Assembly (NCBI RefSeq): GCF_042687825.1 | Contig: NZ_JBHUQE010000003.1 | Span: 186,001-250,000, forward strand | DNA: 64,000 nucleotides | Reading direction: 5' to 3' | Source: Sedimentitalea sp042687825 | GTDB taxonomy: Bacteria; Pseudomonadota; Alphaproteobacteria; Rhodobacterales; Rhodobacteraceae | Shown here: positions 8,003-17,212 of the stretch, piece by piece | Layout: each line of letters opens with the position of its first letter | Position numbering within the stretch: the first letter of the stretch is position 1 | Made by a program: the position numbers and the translations under genes | Notes under the pieces: generated by a model | Databases searched by the model: none | Told to the model about the DNA's origin: nothing | What the model saw: only the letters and a program-made list of their open reading frames with translations

Positions 8003-8980
8003 TCAGGCGATCGCGGCTGCCTTTTTGCCGTTGCAATTGTGGCCGCCGGTGAACAGCGCCTCAAGCCGGTCGAACACCCGGGTCCGGATGGCAGGCGTTT
8101 CCATCAGGACTTCGTGGCGGGCGTAGGGCACGACATCCAGAGTGCCGCAGGGCCAGCTTTCGATCCGGCGATGCACTGCATCGCAGTCGATAATCTGTTC
8201 CTCGGAGCCCAGAAAAGTCACGCAGGGCACATCCGGCGAGGCCTGGCGTGACAGATACCGGCATTCGCCGAGGCTTTCGCGCAGCCAGACCAGCGTCGGC
8301 CCGCCAATGCCCAGTTCGGGATGCGCCGTTAACTGGTCCTGCATCATCCGGTACTGGCCGGGGTCGCCGGTCAGCGCGTTGCCCGCAAAGGGCTGCGATT
8401 GCACATAGCCCTCGTGGCGGGTGCTGGGAGGCAGGCGGGTGCCCATGCCCATGATCGGCGCGACATGCGACAGCGCCCAGCCAAAGGGCCGCACGACCGA
8501 GGACATGTAGATGCCCCACATCGGGCCGGTAAAGGCGCAGGTCTGGATCGGCAGGCCTTCGATCACCGCCCGCAGGCCGATGCCGCCCCCCATGGAATGG
8601 CCGATCAGGTGCAGGGGCTGCGGCAGCTCGGCGGCCCGGGTCACCTGCAGAACCGCGGCCAGATCCAGTTGATAGTCGGTGAACCGGTCCACATGGCCCA
8701 GCCGCACGTCATCCAGCAGCCGATCGGCCAGGCCCTGACCGCGCCAGTCCACCACCACGGTTGCAAAGCCACGCCGGGCCAGTTCGCCCGCCGTGTCGCC
8801 GTATTTCTCGATATATTCCGTGCGCCCCGGCAGCATCAGAACGGTGCCGCGCGCGGCCCCCTCTGGCCGCCAATAGGCGATGCGGATACGCACGCCATCC
8901 GACGTTTGCGCCCAACAGGCCGTGCCCCCCGGGGGCACGCCGACCATGTCGTCGAACAGAGGCGCCGGTGTCAGGGACAT
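8003..8980 (-). CDS. alpha/beta hydrolase, lysophospholipase (PldB)-like
   Basis: 325 aa. The fold shows the oxyanion strand GTVLMLPGRTEYIEKYGD, the nucleophile elbow GHSMGGG (Ser129) and a C-terminal His in YARHEVLMET; an Asp in the IIDCDAVHRR segment completes the likely triad. The serine-aminopeptidase S33 / monoacylglycerol-lipase subfamily is the closest recognisable group. Its ATG shares one base with the TGA of the upstream SCP2 gene (TGATG), so the two are translationally coupled. That pairing suggests lipid or acyl-ester turnover (inference). Confidence 0.85.
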   Translation of the reverse strand: MSLTPAPLFDDMVGVPPGGTACWAQTSDGVRIRIAYWRPEGAARGTVLMLPGRTEYIEKYGDTAGELARRGFATVVVDWRGQGLADRLLDDVRLGHVDRFTDYQLDLAAVLQVTRAAELPQPLHLIGHSMGGGIGLRAVIEGLPIQTCAFTGPMWGIYMSSVVRPFGWALSHVAPIMGMGTRLPPSTRHEGYVQSQPFAGNALTGDPGQYRMMQDQLTAHPELGIGGPTLVWLRESLGECRYLSRQASPDVPCVTFLGSEEQIIDCDAVHRRIESWPCGTLDVVPYARHEVLMETPAIRTRVFDRLEALFTGGHNCNGKKAAAIA

Positions 8981-9270
8981 CAGGACAGAACCGTCGCCAG
9001 CTTCATGGCCATGCCCATATCGCCATCGACCGTCAGCTTGCCGGTCATAAAGGCGTTGGTGGGGTTGGTCTCGCCTTCGAAAATCGCCCGAAATGTGTCG
9101 GCGTCGGCGCTCAGGGTGACATCGGCGTCTTCGTCGCCCACCCGGACGCCGGCGGCGTCCAGCATGATCGCGCCTTCGTCGGCCACGACAAATTTTGCCG
9201 TGCCGTCGAAATCGGCCGAATTCAGTTTGCTGTTCAGTTCGGCCGCAGCCTTTCCAAGAAATTCGCTCAT
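8980..9270 (-). CDS. SCP2 sterol-binding-domain protein
   Basis: 96 aa. It has the sequence features of a stand-alone SCP2 lipid-carrier domain: N-terminal helix EFLGKAAAELNSKL, central beta strands with VTLSADADTFRAIFEGETNP, and the conserved AFMTGKLTVDGDMGMAMKL ending. Such proteins bind hydrophobic ligands (fatty acids, acyl-CoA). It is the first gene of a two-gene unit with the hydrolase, whose start overlaps this stop codon by one base. Confidence 0.88.
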   Translation of the reverse strand: MSEFLGKAAAELNSKLNSADFDGTAKFVVADEGAIMLDAAGVRVGDEDADVTLSADADTFRAIFEGETNPTNAFMTGKLTVDGDMGMAMKLATVLS

Positions 9271-9342
9271 TCTCACTCTCATCGCTGTTGGATGCGTACA
9301 TGTCTGGAAATCATGGCGCATGACGCTACACTGCACAACGAT

Positions 9343-9921
9343 ATGAGCATTGATCACCCCATTCACAAAGCTATCGTCGCGGCAATTCTGGCCATAGTCA
9401 TGAATTCCATACCTTTGCCTGTCGCGGCGGCGGATCAGGCCGATATGCGCGACGAGGCGGCGTTGCTTTCGGCACTGGCCGTGGCCGGACCCGACGAAGC
9501 GCGGCGGCTGGACCGGCAATTGCAGCGCCTGTGGTCGGATAGTGGCTCAGCGGCGATGGATCTGCTGCTGGAACGCGGCCGCCAGGCCTTGCAGGACGAG
9601 GACCCGCAGGCCGCAATCGAGCATCTGACGGCCCTGACCGACCATGCCCCGGACTTTGCCGAGGGCTGGACAGCGCGGGCCTCGGCCTATTTCCAGGCCG
9701 ATCTGGCTGGTCCGGCGCTGGCCGATCTCGAGCGGGCGCTGGCGCTGAACCCGAACAATTACAACGCCATGATCGGGTTGGGCGCGATCCTGGAGTCCTT
9801 TGGCGATAAACGCAGGGCTTATCTGGCCTACCGGCGGGCGCAGGCTATACATCCCCATCACGAGGACATAACCAAGGCGCTGGACCGGCTGCGGTCGGGG
9901 GTCGAGGGCGAGGCGCTCTAG
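9343..9921 (+). CDS. exported TPR-repeat protein
   Basis: 192 aa from the ATG at 9343; an in-frame ATG at 9313 would add ten residues ahead of the signal peptide. The signal-like segment KAIVAAILAIVMNSIPLPVAAA ends near residue 25. Two to three tetratricopeptide repeats cover about residues 75-185 (for example AALADLERALALNPNNYNAMIGLG-type and KRRAYLAYRRAQAIHPHHE). It probably serves as a periplasmic scaffold; partners are unknown. It is divergent from the SCP2 gene and upstream of the helicase gene with a 46-bp gap. Confidence 0.8.
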   Translation: MSIDHPIHKAIVAAILAIVMNSIPLPVAAADQADMRDEAALLSALAVAGPDEARRLDRQLQRLWSDSGSAAMDLLLERGRQALQDEDPQAAIEHLTALTDHAPDFAEGWTARASAYFQADLAGPALADLERALALNPNNYNAMIGLGAILESFGDKRRAYLAYRRAQAIHPHHEDITKALDRLRSGVEGEAL

Positions 9922-9967
9922 GGCGCGGCAGCCGGGATCGTTCAGGTAAGCGCGCAAGGAGCGACAG

Positions 9968-12900
9968 GTGACCGGGTCAACACGGGTCGTGGCGGTTCTG
10001 GGGCCGACCAACACGGGCAAGACGCATTACGCCATCGAGCGGATGCTGGGACACCGCACCGGGGTGATCGGCCTGCCGCTGCGCCTGCTGGCGCGCGAAG
10101 TCTATGACCGGATTGTCGCGATTCGCGGACCCTCGGTGGTGGCGCTGGTCACCGGCGAGGAACGCATCGCGCCGCCGCGCACGAAATACTGGGTCTGTAC
10201 CGTGGAAGCGATGCCCGAAGGCATGGGGTGCGATTTTCTGGCGGTGGACGAGATCCAGCTCTGCGCCGATCCCGAGCGCGGCCATGTGTTCACCGACCGG
10301 CTGCTGCGCGCGCGCGGCTTGCAGGAAACCCTGTTTTTAGGCAGCGACACCATGCGCGGACCGATCCGGGCGCTGGTGCCCGAGGCTCAGTTCCAGAGCC
10401 GCGAGCGGATGTCGCAACTGGTCTATGCCGGCGCGAAAAAGATCAGCCGCATGCCGGCGCGCAGCGCGATCGTCGGGTTCTCGGTGGAAAGCGTCTATGC
10501 CATCGCCGAACTGATCCGCCGGCAAAAGGGCGGCGCGGCGGTGGTGATGGGGGCGCTGTCGCCGCGCACCCGCAATGCCCAGGTGGCGCTGTATCAGAAT
10601 GGCGAGGTGGACTATCTGGTCGCCACCGACGCCATCGGCATGGGGCTGAACCTGGATATCGACCATGTCGCCTTTTCGTCCCTGACCAAGTTCGACGGCC
10701 GCCGCATGCGTCCTCTGGCGCCCAACGAACTGGCGCAGATCGCCGGACGCGCCGGGCGCGGCATGTCCAACGGCAGTTTCGGTGTCACCGGCGAGGCGCC
10801 GCCGCTGGATGACGGCGTGGCGCAGGCGATCATGGATCACCGGTTCACGCCGCTGAGCAAGTTGAACTGGCGCAGCGCCGCGCTGGATTTCGGCAGTATC
10901 GACCGGCTGATCCGGGCGCTGGAGGTGGCCCCGGAGAACGAACATCTGGTCAAGGCCCGCGAGGCCGACGATCTGGGGGCGCTGAAATCGCTGGCCCAGA
11001 TCGACGAGGTTGCCGCGCGCGCCTCGGACCCGGCCTCGGTGCGGCTGTTGTGGGATGTCTGCCGCATTCCGGATTTCCGGGGCATCAGCCATGCCGAACA
11101 TGCCGGGCTGCTGGAAACCATCTTTGGCCACCTGCATCAGACCGGGCAAGTGCCCGACGATTGGCTGGCGCGCCAGATCCGGCGCATCGACCGGACCGAT
11201 GGCGATATCGACACGCTGAGCAAACGATTGGCATTTATCCGCACATGGACCTATGTGGCGCAGCGCAAGGGCTGGACCCGTGACGAAAGCCATTGGCGCG
11301 GGCAAACCCGCGCTGTAGAAGACAGGGTGTCGGACGCGCTGCACGAGCGCCTGACACAAAGATTTGTGGACCGGCGCACATCCGTGCTCTTGCGCCGGCT
11401 CAAGCAAAAGGAGGCCCTTTTGGCCGAAGTGAACGACAAGGGTGAAGTGACCGTCGAAGGCGAATATGTCGGACGGTTGGAAGGGTTCCGGTTTTCCGCC
11501 GACAAGACCGCTGCGGCGGGGGCCGAGGAAAAGGCGGTCAAGACCGCGTCGCTGCAAGCGCTGGCGCCGCAGTTCCATCTGCGCGCCGACCGTTTTTACA
11601 ACGCGCCCGATACCGAGATCGACTATACCGAACAGGGCGGACTGATGTGGGGTGAACACGCGGTCGGCAAGCTGGTCGCCGGCGCCGAGCCGCTGAAGCC
11701 GCAGGTCGAGGTCTTCGTCGACGAATCCGCCGGCCCCGACGTGGCGCAAAAGGTGCAGCGGCGTCTGCAGCATTTCATCGACCGCAAGGTGGCCGCCTTG
11801 TTAGAGCCGCTGCTGAACCTGCAGCGCGACGAGGAACTGTCCGGCCTGGCCCGCGGCTTTGCCTATCGTATGGTCGAGGCGCTGGGCGTGCTGCCCCGCG
11901 CCGAGATCGCTCAGGAGGTCAAGGAACTGGACCAGGATGCGCGCGGCGCCCTGCGCAAGCACGGCATCCGGTTCGGTCAGTTCACCATCTTCATGCCGCT
12001 GCTGCTGAAACCGGCCCCGACGCGGCTGCGCCTGGTTCTGTGGGCGCTGGCCAAGGGGTTGCAGGAATTTCCCGAGGCGCCGCCGCCCGGCTTGGTCACC
12101 GTGCCCGCCACGGGCGACGCGCCCGAAGGCTATCTCGCCATGTGCGGATACCGTGCCGCCGGAGAGCGGGCGCTGCGCATCGACATGCTGGAACGCCTGG
12201 CCGACATGCTGCGGGTCGAGGACAGTCGGGGCGGGTTCGAGGCCAAGCCCGACATGCTGTCGATCACCGGCACCACGCTGGAGCAGTTTGCCGATCTGAT
12301 GCGGGGGTTGGGCTACAAGGCCGAGCGCGGCGAACGTATCAAGGTCAAGGCACCTGCTGCCGAGCCTGCCCCGGCAACAGTCGGTAATGCGAAACCGCCA
12401 GAGGCCGCCGCCGAGACCGTGGAGCCGGCCACTGACAGCCCGACGCCAAAGGATGCGGCCAGCGATACCGCCCCCGCAGCCGCGCCGGCTGAAACCGATG
12501 CGCCTGTTGCGGAGGAACCGGTCGCGACGGCGCTGAAAGAATCAGGCCCGTCCGTCCCGGGCGAACCCGATGCGACCGCCCCGGCTGAAACCGATGCGCC
12601 CGTTCCGGTTGATGTAGATACGCCCGTTCCGGTCGATGTAGATGCGCCCGTTCCGGTTGATGTAGATACGCCCGTTCCGGTCGATGTAGATGCGCCCGTT
12701 CCGGTCGACACATCCAAGGCGGAACCCGAGATGGAGGTGTTTTATACCTTTACATGGGGGCGTCAGCCAGGTGTTTCCCGAGGGCGCGGGCAGCGCACTG
12801 GCAACAAGTTCCAGGGCAAAGGGGCTGGCAAGGGGCCGGGCAAAGGCAAGGGCAAGCCGCGCGGCAAGGGGCCGCAACGCGACGGTGATCGCGGTGGTCA

Positions 12901-13003
12901 GAAAGCCAAGACCTTTACTGCCCGTCCGCCCAGGCCGGAAAAGAAGATCGATCCGGACAACCCCTTTGCCGCCGCGCTGATGGGGCTGAAGGACAACAAG
13001 TAG
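9968..13003 (+). CDS. Suv3-like DExH helicase-related protein with low-complexity basic tail
   Basis: 1011 aa from a GTG at 9968 with AAGGAG 5 nt upstream. Helicase motifs are Walker A GPTNTGKT (residues 12-19), Walker B DEIQ (94-97, the Suv3 variant of DEAD), VATDAIGMGLN (218-228) and motif VI QIAGRAGR (257-264). Mitochondrial Suv3 is an RNA helicase of the RNA degradosome; a role in RNA turnover is inferred. From about residue 780 the sequence becomes Ala/Pro/Glu-rich, includes five 8-residue repeats, then a strongly basic Gly/Lys stretch that may bind RNA, and ends in DPDNPFAAALMGLKDNK. The S4 RNA-binding gene begins 3 bases after its stop. Confidence 0.85.
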   Translation: MTGSTRVVAVLGPTNTGKTHYAIERMLGHRTGVIGLPLRLLAREVYDRIVAIRGPSVVALVTGEERIAPPRTKYWVCTVEAMPEGMGCDFLAVDEIQLCADPERGHVFTDRLLRARGLQETLFLGSDTMRGPIRALVPEAQFQSRERMSQLVYAGAKKISRMPARSAIVGFSVESVYAIAELIRRQKGGAAVVMGALSPRTRNAQVALYQNGEVDYLVATDAIGMGLNLDIDHVAFSSLTKFDGRRMRPLAPNELAQIAGRAGRGMSNGSFGVTGEAPPLDDGVAQAIMDHRFTPLSKLNWRSAALDFGSIDRLIRALEVAPENEHLVKAREADDLGALKSLAQIDEVAARASDPASVRLLWDVCRIPDFRGISHAEHAGLLETIFGHLHQTGQVPDDWLARQIRRIDRTDGDIDTLSKRLAFIRTWTYVAQRKGWTRDESHWRGQTRAVEDRVSDALHERLTQRFVDRRTSVLLRRLKQKEALLAEVNDKGEVTVEGEYVGRLEGFRFSADKTAAAGAEEKAVKTASLQALAPQFHLRADRFYNAPDTEIDYTEQGGLMWGEHAVGKLVAGAEPLKPQVEVFVDESAGPDVAQKVQRRLQHFIDRKVAALLEPLLNLQRDEELSGLARGFAYRMVEALGVLPRAEIAQEVKELDQDARGALRKHGIRFGQFTIFMPLLLKPAPTRLRLVLWALAKGLQEFPEAPPPGLVTVPATGDAPEGYLAMCGYRAAGERALRIDMLERLADMLRVEDSRGGFEAKPDMLSITGTTLEQFADLMRGLGYKAERGERIKVKAPAAEPAPATVGNAKPPEAAAETVEPATDSPTPKDAASDTAPAAAPAETDAPVAEEPVATALKESGPSVPGEPDATAPAETDAPVPVDVDTPVPVDVDAPVPVDVDTPVPVDVDAPVPVDTSKAEPEMEVFYTFTWGRQPGVSRGRGQRTGNKFQGKGAGKGPGKGKGKPRGKGPQRDGDRGGQKAKTFTARPPRPEKKIDPDNPFAAALMGLKDNK
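12596..12709 (+). repeat. 24-bp coding tandem repeat (4.75 copies) in the helicase gene
   Basis: Units start at 12596, 12620, 12644, 12668 and 12692 (last one partial). They alternate between two DNA versions, so the exact period is 48 bp, and encode (A/T)PVPVDVD repeated in frame. An acidic, Pro-rich, disordered spacer results. Copy number is likely to vary between strains because the period is a multiple of 3. Confidence 0.9.
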
Positions 13004-13005
13004 CG

Positions 13006-13368
13006 GTGTCCTGCGCCTCGGCACAGCGGTTGCGGCTGGACAAATGGCTGTGGCAGGCGCGGTTCTTCAAGACCCGCAGCCTGGCGGCGCGCCAGGTCAG
13101 CGGCGGCCATGTGCGGGTGAATGGTGCGCGGGTGACCAAACCCGCCTGTGCCGTCGGTGCCGGCGACGTGCTGACCTTTGCCCAGGCCCGGCAGGTACGG
13201 GTGGTGCGGATCGCGGCGCTGGGCGTTCGCCGCGGTCCGGCCAGCGAGGCGCAGACCCTGTACGAGGACCTGTCGCCACCCGAGCCGCTGGAACCGGCGC
13301 CGGTCCGGGTCGGCGGGCGTCCGACGAAAAAAGCCCGGCGGGCACTGGACGCGCTGCGCGACGACTAG
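13006..13368 (+). CDS. S4-domain RNA-binding protein (Hsp15/HslR-like)
   Basis: 120 aa from a GTG two bases after the helicase stop, so probably co-translated with it. The S4 domain is clear at residues 8-65: RLDKWLWQARFFKTRSLAARQVSGG followed by VRVNG and the closing GDVLTF. The tail is basic (RPTKKARRALDAL). In E. coli Hsp15 binds free 50S subunits carrying nascent chains and recycles them. The same role here is inference from the family and from the RNA-helicase neighbour. Confidence 0.88.
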   Translation: MSCASAQRLRLDKWLWQARFFKTRSLAARQVSGGHVRVNGARVTKPACAVGAGDVLTFAQARQVRVVRIAALGVRRGPASEAQTLYEDLSPPEPLEPAPVRVGGRPTKKARRALDALRDD

Positions 13369-13518
13369 CCTTGGACAGGGTGTTCTTGCTGCGTGCCGAT
13401 TGCCGGAATTCGGTCCTTTTGTGCCGCCCTGGCGCGGAGCCTGAGGCCGAATGACGTCTTGAAGAACCGGCGGGGCTGATTTAGCAAGGCCGCCAAAGCG
13501 TGAACCGGAAAGCCGATC

Positions 13519-13857
13519 ATGACCTATATCGTCAACGACAACTGCATTGCCTGCAAATACACCGACTGCGTCGAAGTCTGTCCCGTGGATTGCTTCTATG
13601 AGGGTGAGAACATGCTGGTGATCCACCCGGACGAATGCATCGACTGCGGCGTCTGTGAACCGGAATGCCCGGCCGATGCGATTCGTCCGGACACCGAACC
13701 GGACATGGACAAATGGGTTGAATTCAATCGCAAATACTCGGAAATGTGGCCGGTCATCATCACCAAGAAGGATCCGCTGCCCGAAGCCGAAGACCGAGAC
13801 GGCGAATCCGGCAAGCTGGAAAAGTACTTTTCCGAGGCGCCGGGCGAGGGCGGCTGA
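13519..13857 (+). CDS. fdxA: seven-iron ferredoxin FdxA
   Basis: 112 aa. The N-terminal half carries two cluster motifs: CIACKYTDCVEVCP (residues 9-22), which houses the [3Fe-4S] cluster with one Cys offset, and CIDCGVCEPECP (about residues 40-51) for the [4Fe-4S] cluster. The C-terminal extension ending KYFSEAPGEGG is usual for the FdxA group. It is a soluble low-potential electron carrier. It stands as a single gene with a 150-bp leader before it. Confidence 0.95.
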   Translation: MTYIVNDNCIACKYTDCVEVCPVDCFYEGENMLVIHPDECIDCGVCEPECPADAIRPDTEPDMDKWVEFNRKYSEMWPVIITKKDPLPEAEDRDGESGKLEKYFSEAPGEGG

Positions 13858-14121
13858 CCGAATCGCTGCCCGGCTCCGGAGCGAATCAGCAGGCTTTGAG
13901 ATAAGTCGCTGAAATACATCACTGAACCAAAAGTTTCCGTCAGGTCCACTTTCGGTCTCTGCGCTTTTGTGCTATATTTTCGTCATAAATGGTGTCAATG
14001 ACCGGAACCGTCTTGTGTATAGGGCGGTACAGCTAGCCAAGATTGACCGTCAGACGGGGCATGCGATTGTCCCGCTGCGGCTTTTTGCGGTCAGCGCCGG
14101 TGGCAAGCAAGGAACACATGT

Positions 14122-14631
14122 ATGACCAAAACGAAAAAGCTGGATTTCCGTCCCAATGAATATGTCGTCTATCCCGCGCACGGCGTCGGACAGATCGTTT
14201 CGGTCGAGGAGCAGGAAGTCGCCGGCATCAAGCTGGAGCTGTTCGTGATCTCTTTCGAGAAAGACAAGATGACGCTGAGGGTGCCGACGGACAAGGCCAC
14301 AGAGATCGGCATGCGCTCGCTCAGTTCGCCCGATGTCATTACCAAGGCGATGACCACGCTCAAGGGCAAGGCCAAGGTCAAGCGGGCCATGTGGTCGCGC
14401 CGGGCGCAGGAGTATGAGCAGAAAATCAACTCGGGCGATCTGATCGCGATCGCCGAGGTGGTGCGCGACCTGCACCGCACCGACGATCAGCGCGAGCAGA
14501 GCTATTCCGAACGCCAGCTTTATGAGGCGGCGCTGGAACGGCTGACCCGCGAGGTCGCCGCCGTTGGCGGGGGCGACGAGACCCTGGCCGCCAAGCAGGT
14601 CGACGATGTGCTGATGTCGCGCGCGGCCTGA
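14122..14631 (+). CDS. carD: CarD-family RNA polymerase-binding transcription regulator
   Basis: 169 aa. The N-terminal Tudor-like RNA polymerase-interaction domain is visible (FRPNEYVVYPAHGVGQI, about residues 9-25), followed by the helical DNA-binding domain with WSRRAQEYEQKINSGD and EVVRDLHR. CarD contacts the beta subunit and stabilises the open complex, especially at rRNA-type promoters. The 264-bp upstream gap holds a TATATT at 13973-13978 that could be a -10, without a convincing -35. A strong terminator follows. Confidence 0.94.
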   Translation: MTKTKKLDFRPNEYVVYPAHGVGQIVSVEEQEVAGIKLELFVISFEKDKMTLRVPTDKATEIGMRSLSSPDVITKAMTTLKGKAKVKRAMWSRRAQEYEQKINSGDLIAIAEVVRDLHRTDDQREQSYSERQLYEAALERLTREVAAVGGGDETLAAKQVDDVLMSRAA

Positions 14632-14654
14632 ACCGACCACGAGACAGCTGCAAG

Positions 14655-14681
14655 GCCGCGCCCGCCGGGCGCGGCTTTTTT
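14655..14681 (+). terminator. intrinsic terminator after carD
   Basis: A 9-bp GC stem (GCCGCGCCC / GGGCGCGGC) with a 3-nt loop GCC is followed directly by six T. It lies 23 nt after the carD stop. Confidence 0.92.
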
Positions 14682-14747
14682 GTGCCCAAGGCAGCGTGGG
14701 TGTCGGTTTGATTGCAAGGCGCTCGCCGGTCGGGCAGAAACGATCGC

Positions 14748-16379
14748 ATGACAGACCGTGTTGCGCAAAATTGGATCGACCGGGTGATCTTGGATCTGGG
14801 ACGCCAGATGCGCTGGTCGTTCCTGCCGCCGCTGATGATCTATTTTTCCTATGGCGTTTCGGGGCTGACAGCGATTGTCGGCACCTTCTTCGTCAAGGAT
14901 TATCTGGGCCTGTCCGCGGCCTTTCTGGCCGGCATCGCGTTCTGGGCCGGGCTGCCCTGGGCGCTGAAGATGCCGCTGGGGCACCTGGTCGACCTGATCT
15001 GGCGGTTCAAGGCGCTGCTGGTCTATCTGGGCGCCGGGCTGATCGCCGCCAGCCTGCTGATCATGTATCTGCTGATCACGCAGCCCGCGCGAATGGCCGG
15101 TCTGCTGCCGATCGAGGTCTGGTACGTGACCAGCGCGCTGCTGGCGCCCTGCGGTTATGTCATCCAGGACGCGGTGGCCGATGCCATGTCAGTCGAGGCC
15201 GTACCGAAGTACCAGCCGGACGGCGCGCCGGTTCCGCCGGATCAGTCCAAGGCGATGCACACGACGATGCAGACGCTGGGACGGTTCTCTCTGATCAGCG
15301 GCACGGTGGCAGTGGCGTTGCTGAACATTTTCATGTTTTCCGGCGCCGAGGAACTGGCCGAGACGGAAAAGGCCGCGATCTATGCCCGCATCTATCTGAT
15401 CGCGCTGGCCATTCCACTGATTTCGATTTCCGGCGTGCTGCTGGCGGCGATCCAGAAACGCAGGCTGCGCCGCCGGTTGCATCGTCAGGGCAAGTCGCCG
15501 GACGAGGTCGAGATCGCGCTGGGGCGGGCCGGGGAAGAGGTCGCGCCGAACCACTGGTATTTCACCGGCGGTCTGGTGTTCGTCCTGTTGTCGCTGGCCA
15601 TCGGGTTGTCCGATCTGGCCTATTCCCAAGAGATCGTGTTTGCCGGGTCTATGGCCATCGTGCTGTTCCTGATGCGCCAACTGATCGCGGCGCTGGATCC
15701 GGTCAAGGCGCGGGCGCTGATCGGCACCGCGATCATCATCTTTGTGTTTCGCGCCGTGCCTCTGCCGGGGCAGGGCGCGACATGGTTCGAGATCGACGTT
15801 CTGGGCTTTGACGAGCAGTTTCTGTCGGTGCTCTCGCTGATCACCTCGGTCCTGACACTGGCCGGGATCATCCTGTTGCGTCCGCTGATGGCGCAAAAGC
15901 CGATCACGTTCATCGTCATTCTGCTGACGCTGGTGGCGGGCATCCTGTCGCTGCCCAATATCGGCTTGTTCTACGGGCTGCATCACTGGACGGCGGCGTT
16001 GACCGGCGGCATCGTCGATGCCCGGTTCATCGCGATCATGGACACGGCAGTGGAATCGCCGCTGGGGCAGGTGGCGATGATTCCGATGCTGGCCTGGATT
16101 GCCCGCAACGCGCCGACGCATCTCAAGGCGACCTTTTTCGCGGTGATGGCCTCGTTCACCAATCTGGCCCTGTCCGCCAGCGCGCTGGCGACGAAATATC
16201 TGAACCAGATTTTCGTCATCACCCGCGAGGTGCGCGACCGCGCGACGGATCTGATCACGGTGCCGGCGGATTATTCGCAATTGGGCTGGCTGCTGATCAC
16301 CGTGGCGGGGCTGGGTGTGGCCCTGCCGCTGATCACCATCGCGCTGGTGCAGTCGTCGCGTCTGAGAACCACGGATTAG
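14748..16379 (+). CDS. MFS transporter, BT1/folate-biopterin-like
   Basis: 543 aa from the ATG at 14748. About twelve membrane segments are visible, with a long central cytoplasmic loop (KRRLRRRLHRQGKSPDEVE) between the two halves. The segment GYVIQDAVADAMSVEAV resembles the conserved D-x-x-x-D motif of BT1 (folate/biopterin) carriers. The substrate is unknown. Its stop codon overlaps the stop of the convergent cobS gene by three bases, so the two transcripts are antisense at their 3' ends. Confidence 0.8.
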   Translation: MTDRVAQNWIDRVILDLGRQMRWSFLPPLMIYFSYGVSGLTAIVGTFFVKDYLGLSAAFLAGIAFWAGLPWALKMPLGHLVDLIWRFKALLVYLGAGLIAASLLIMYLLITQPARMAGLLPIEVWYVTSALLAPCGYVIQDAVADAMSVEAVPKYQPDGAPVPPDQSKAMHTTMQTLGRFSLISGTVAVALLNIFMFSGAEELAETEKAAIYARIYLIALAIPLISISGVLLAAIQKRRLRRRLHRQGKSPDEVEIALGRAGEEVAPNHWYFTGGLVFVLLSLAIGLSDLAYSQEIVFAGSMAIVLFLMRQLIAALDPVKARALIGTAIIIFVFRAVPLPGQGATWFEIDVLGFDEQFLSVLSLITSVLTLAGIILLRPLMAQKPITFIVILLTLVAGILSLPNIGLFYGLHHWTAALTGGIVDARFIAIMDTAVESPLGQVAMIPMLAWIARNAPTHLKATFFAVMASFTNLALSASALATKYLNQIFVITREVRDRATDLITVPADYSQLGWLLITVAGLGVALPLITIALVQSSRLRTTD

Positions 16380-17134
16380 ACGGCGCAGAGGGCCAGCAGG
16401 GCGGCAAGCTCGGCGAGCTGTTGCGCCGCCCCCAGAATGTCGCCGGTCTGCCCGCCGATCCGGGCGCGGGCCACCAGCGCCAGAACGCAGACGGCCAGCA
16501 ACACCGTCAGCACCGGCGCCAGAACTGGCGGTCCCACTGCCAGCCAGCCCAGTCCGAAGCCCAGCACCACGGACAGGGACACGCTGTTGTGAGTCGGTGC
16601 ACCTACCTGACGTGACAACCCGCCGGCACGGGCCGGCGGCAGCGCCCGCATCAGCACCGGCAGTCCCGCCCGCGAAAGAACTGCGGCAGCCACAACCGGC
16701 GCGCCGCCCTGCGGCATCAGAACGGTCAGGGCGGCCCAGCGCAGACCGACGGTCAGAACCAGCGCCAGCACGCCATAGGTGCCGATGGCGCTGTCTTTCA
16801 TGATTTCAAGCCGCCGTTCCGGCGTCCACCCGCCCCAAAGCCCGTCGGCAGTGTCGGCCAGGCCGTCCTCGTGCATGGCACCGGTGGCCAGGATCTGCAC
16901 CGCCAGTACCAGACCCGCCGCGACCGGTGCCGGCAGTCCCAGCGCCAGTGCTGCCAGCCCGGCGGCACCGGCCAGCACTCCGACGACCGCCCCGACCAGC
17001 GGAAAGGCCCAGACGGCCCCGGCCTGACACTCAAAGGCGGCGCGCGGCAGGCGCGGCATCGGCAGGCGGGTCATCAGGGTCAGCGCCAGCACAAGATCGG
17101 TCAGGGCCGTGCGGGCTGTGTCGACTTTACGCAT
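16376..17134 (-). CDS. cobS: adenosylcobinamide-GDP ribazoletransferase (cobalamin synthase)
   Basis: 252 aa from the ATG at 17134 (AAAGG upstream). It is an integral membrane protein with about six hydrophobic segments. The family hallmark is the acidic motif HEDGLADTADGLWGG (about residues 88-102), which binds Mg2+ and the nucleotide loop substrate. It joins AdoCbi-GDP to alpha-ribazole(-P) in the last step of B12 assembly. It is divergent from cobT across 78 bp, so the two B12 genes probably share a control region; no B12 riboswitch fits in that gap. Confidence 0.95.
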   Translation of the reverse strand: MRKVDTARTALTDLVLALTLMTRLPMPRLPRAAFECQAGAVWAFPLVGAVVGVLAGAAGLAALALGLPAPVAAGLVLAVQILATGAMHEDGLADTADGLWGGWTPERRLEIMKDSAIGTYGVLALVLTVGLRWAALTVLMPQGGAPVVAAAVLSRAGLPVLMRALPPARAGGLSRQVGAPTHNSVSLSVVLGFGLGWLAVGPPVLAPVLTVLLAVCVLALVARARIGGQTGDILGAAQQLAELAALLALCAV

Positions 17135-17212
17135 CGGCGGGCCTTTCCGGGTCTTGTGGTGAACGGTGCAGTGTTTAAACACCGGGGGCAGACCCGATGC
17201 AATGAGGCTTGT

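Noticed and set aside
15189..16280. Minus-strand open frame of 363 codons opposite the BT1-like transporter
   Set aside because: Antisense shadow; the composition (Arg/Gln/His-rich, no hydrophobic or catalytic motif) is what an antisense of a membrane protein gives.
17135..17212. Cobalamin riboswitch between cobS and cobT
   Set aside because: The gap is only 78 bp, too short for the element, and no conserved B12-box could be seen.
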